Source: Burhinus oedicnemus (Eukaryota > Chordata > Aves > Charadriiformes > Burhinidae). From it: a stretch of DNA of 64,000 nucleotides. The position numbers and the translations under genes are program-made. The stretch is from NCBI GenBank assembly GCA_008921705.1, contig VFFE01008908.1, positions 960,786 through 1,024,785 of the forward strand, read 5' to 3'. Position 1 is the first letter of the stretch, and each line of letters starts with the position of its first letter. The notes under the pieces were generated by a model. That model saw only the letters and a list, made by a program, of their open reading frames with translations, did not search any database and was not told the DNA's origin. Below, in pieces: positions 62,601-64,000 of the stretch.

Positions 62601-63630
62601 TGTTGTAAAGGTTCGAATCGTTTACTTACCTAACTGCATAGGTAATGAGACATATATTTGTTGACACAGCAGTAGTCTGTTATTTCCTTCACAACAGAAA
62701 ATAGTTCTGGGGCTTTTTTCGTTTGGTTGGTTTTGTTTGAAGAAAAAACATTAGTTTCTTTTCTCAATCTCAAATTCCATTTTGATGCTTAAATAATTGG
62801 CCCATAGTATAGATGTTTGATCAAAAAAGTAAAATTCCATGTTTTTCTTTTACTTAATATTAGGTGAGTCTCAAACTCTTCTAGCAGCAGCTGCTGAGAG
62901 AGAACGGGCTGCTACAGAAGAACTTCTTTCTCATAAAATTCAGATGTCTTCTACTGAATCTCAGAATAGTCTTTTAAGGCAAGAAAATACGCGCCTTCAG
63001 GCTCAGCTAGAAGTGGAGAGAAACAGATTGAAGAAAATGGAAAATGAAAACAGTAGGTGAGCTGCGTTTTTGGTTAACAGCATTGGTTTAAAATTGTAGT
63101 GAAATGGAGTAAGCTGTCTCTGACATAACTGTCTGCAGCAGATCTCTTTGCAAGTTGGAAGACTTGATTCTTTCGAGTGTTAATACGACTATGCAAAATG
63201 TTGACAGCTAGTGATAAAGTTGCCCAACTTGTTAAGGATATCTTGTTTCATGCCAAAGATTGAAGCGTGTTACTTTCATAATGTTTTGAAGCCTCGAAGT
63301 GATGTTTGTTTTAAAAGTATATGAATCTAAAGTAAACAGAGAACACACACTTACTTTCTCTACCTCTTTTGTTCTTCTATGTAGGTATGAGGTTGAACTA
63401 GAAGGGCTCAAAGATGAGTATGCAAAAACCTTGGAAGATGCAAAGAAAGAAAAGGTATTGCCTAGTTCAGCTTTAATCTATGTTATTGTTGAAGTCTGAG
63501 CTAAAAGGAGGTTAACAACCTGTGTTTATTTTTCTAGACGCTGCTAGCTACTCAGTTAGAAATGGAGAAGATGAAAGTTGAACAGGAAAGAAAGAAAGCA
63601 ATTTTCGTGCAAGAAGCAGCAAAGGAGAAG
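50616..63630 (+). CDS. TMF1: TMF1 golgin (TATA element modulatory factor 1, ARA160), first 13 coding exons, 931 codons, C-terminus beyond the window
   Basis: Exons: 50616-50757, 53839-55079, 56868-56971, 57863-57989, 58887-58992, 59635-59777, 60340-60506, 60750-60906, 61402-61494, 62102-62258, 62864-63056, 63385-63454, 63538-63630; all GT-AG with closing phases. TMF1 is a long coiled-coil golgin that tethers vesicles at the Golgi and binds Rab6 through its C-terminus; it was also described as an androgen-receptor coactivator. Visible: N-terminal MSWFNASQLSSFAKQALSQA, carrying the early tryptophan known from vesicle-capturing golgins; a large exon 2 (residues 48-461) that is low-complexity, serine and acid rich, with the conserved VVDESENFFSAFLSPTDVQ; and a near-continuous coiled coil from residue 462 on (LTEKLEKRE, LRAKEKERENIN, LSREMKAKEEL, ERKKAIF). 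About 160 C-terminal residues, including the Rab6-binding end, are missing relative to the human 1093 aa. The ATG has A at -3. Confidence 0.97.
51084..51138 (+). repeat. A/T-only low-complexity stretch in TMF1 intron 1
   Basis: ATTAAAAAA-type sequence of 55 bases with only A and T. No recognisable retroposed unit precedes it. Probably simple low complexity. Confidence 0.6.
52489..52987 (-). mobile_element. Solo ERV LTR in TMF1 intron 1, antisense to the gene, about 499 bp
   Basis: On the minus strand it starts TGTCCTGGTTTTGGCC and ends GGTTAAACCAGAACA, with TG...CA ends and imperfect inverted repeats. Reading in that direction, a TATA box (AGTATATAA, around 52767-52775) is followed by ATTAAA (52626-52621). 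The block before the TATA (TATTCCATACCATAGACGTC then ATGCTCAGTATATAA) resembles the same block of the LTR at 8240-8948, so both belong to related families. I find no matching 5- or 6-base target duplication at the ends. No internal viral genes are present. Confidence 0.82.
56471..56504 (+). mobile_element. CR1 3'-terminal remnant in TMF1 intron 2
   Basis: Reads GACCTTCCAATGTAAATTAT then TCTGTGATTCTGTA, like the last bases of a CR1. Too little upstream sequence is recognisable to judge length. Same orientation as TMF1. Confidence 0.55.
58635..58765 (+). mobile_element. CR1 fragment in TMF1 intron 4
   Basis: Matches the CR1 3' region: GTTGGAACAAGTTGTACAGA, then GAGTCTCAATCCTTGGAGG, TTTTTAAAACTTGATGG and GAGTTCCCTTCCAACCT. 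About 130 bases, diverged, sense to TMF1, 120 bases before exon 5. The usual microsatellite tail is lost. Confidence 0.75.
60673..60692. other. Assembly gap (20 N) in TMF1 intron 7
   Basis: Twenty N flanked on the left by a run of 22-23 T and followed 30 bases later by another long T run. The gap lies in intron 7, 57 bases before exon 8, and does not touch coding sequence. The round length suggests a placeholder, so true size is unknown. Confidence 0.98.
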
Positions 63631-64000
63631 GTACCAAAACCTAATGTTTCTGTTCAGTCTTATTGATACTATCATTATTTGAGTAGATGTCTAGAACCTG
63701 AAACTGTTGCGAGCGGCAAAGAGGTCTTAGAGCAGTAAGTACAGTATATACTCTCAGCCTAGGCATTAGGGACTTGGCTTTCTCTCTATTGTGACTGCCT
63801 TTTATTTCCAGTGAAATAAGTGCGTGTGTTATACTCACTGAAATGAGTCTTGAGTAATAGTCTATTTAACCTGAGAAGAGACAAAATATGGATAGTGGTT
63901 GTTTTAATCTTCTGATTATTTTTTTTAATGCTCTTGTATTCTTTTTCTTCTGAAGCTACTTGTTTTCTTTGCTTAGACTACTAGCATTGCTTCCACTGAA
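63631..64000 (+). other. TMF1: 5' part of TMF1 intron 13
   Basis: Starts with the donor GTACCAAAAC right after a codon boundary. No following TMF1 exon is recognisable before the window ends. An AG at 63975-63976 is followed by TTSIASTE in frame, which does not resemble the expected continuation, so it is left as intron. Confidence 0.6.

Noticed and set aside
62608..62620. GGTTCGAATC, resembling a tRNA or SINE B box
   Set aside because: No A box at the right distance upstream and no cloverleaf can be drawn; it lies in TMF1 intron 10.
63977..64000. Possible next TMF1 exon after AG at 63975-63976
   Set aside because: The translation TTSIASTE does not resemble the expected TMF1 continuation, and too little sequence remains to judge.
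1..64000. CRISPR arrays, operons, insertion sequences, phage or plasmid modules
   Set aside because: None are visible; gene structure and repeats are those of a vertebrate chromosome.

Overview
This is a 64 kb piece of a vertebrate nuclear genome, almost certainly a bird. The genes have small exons with GT-AG introns, CpG-rich promoters and AATAAA signals. The interspersed repeats are avian: CR1 LINE fragments ending in the ATTCTATGATTC-type 3' tail, and two solo LTRs of the kind that starts TGTCCTGGTTT. No bacterial, plasmid or phage features are present. The species cannot be fixed from the sequence alone.

Layout on the + strand: last coding exon and 3' UTR of FRMD4B (704-824, UTR to about 2420); a gene-poor 12 kb with a complete solo LTR (8240-8948) and two CR1 copies; LMOD3 in three coding exons (14812-20553); ARL6IP5 on the minus strand in three exons (33225 down to 24603); UBA3 in eighteen exons (34234-49213); and the first thirteen coding exons of TMF1 (50616-63630), which runs off the right edge. 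This is the same order and relative orientation as human 3p14 (FRMD4B, LMOD3, ARL6IP5, UBA3, TMF1), recalled from general knowledge. The exon models were built by hand from splice sites and reading phase. They close exactly: LMOD3 564 aa, ARL6IP5 188 aa and UBA3 463 aa, the last two equal to the human lengths as I recall them. TMF1 has 931 codons in the window.

ARL6IP5 and UBA3 are head to head, with 1,008 bp between start codons inside one CpG-rich block, so they probably share a bidirectional promoter. LMOD3 and ARL6IP5 converge. UBA3 and TMF1 are tandem, with about 750 bp between the UBA3 poly(A) signal and the TMF1 start codon. The genes are functionally unrelated: an actin-filament nucleator of striated muscle (LMOD3), an ER membrane PRA1-family protein (ARL6IP5), the catalytic half of the NEDD8 E1 (UBA3), a Golgi golgin (TMF1) and a FERM scaffold (FRMD4B).

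The most notable observations are: a U12-type (minor spliceosome) intron in UBA3, with a perfect donor and a near-perfect branch point; an 18-base match to the ZNF143/STAF consensus 12 bases before the UBA3 start codon, next to a YY1-like start-codon element; a perfect NRF1 palindrome upstream of TMF1; a solo LTR with an exact 5-bp target-site duplication; and a second related LTR lying antisense in TMF1 intron 1. I see no evidence of an undescribed multi-gene system; this looks like a conserved housekeeping and muscle gene block with ordinary avian repeats.
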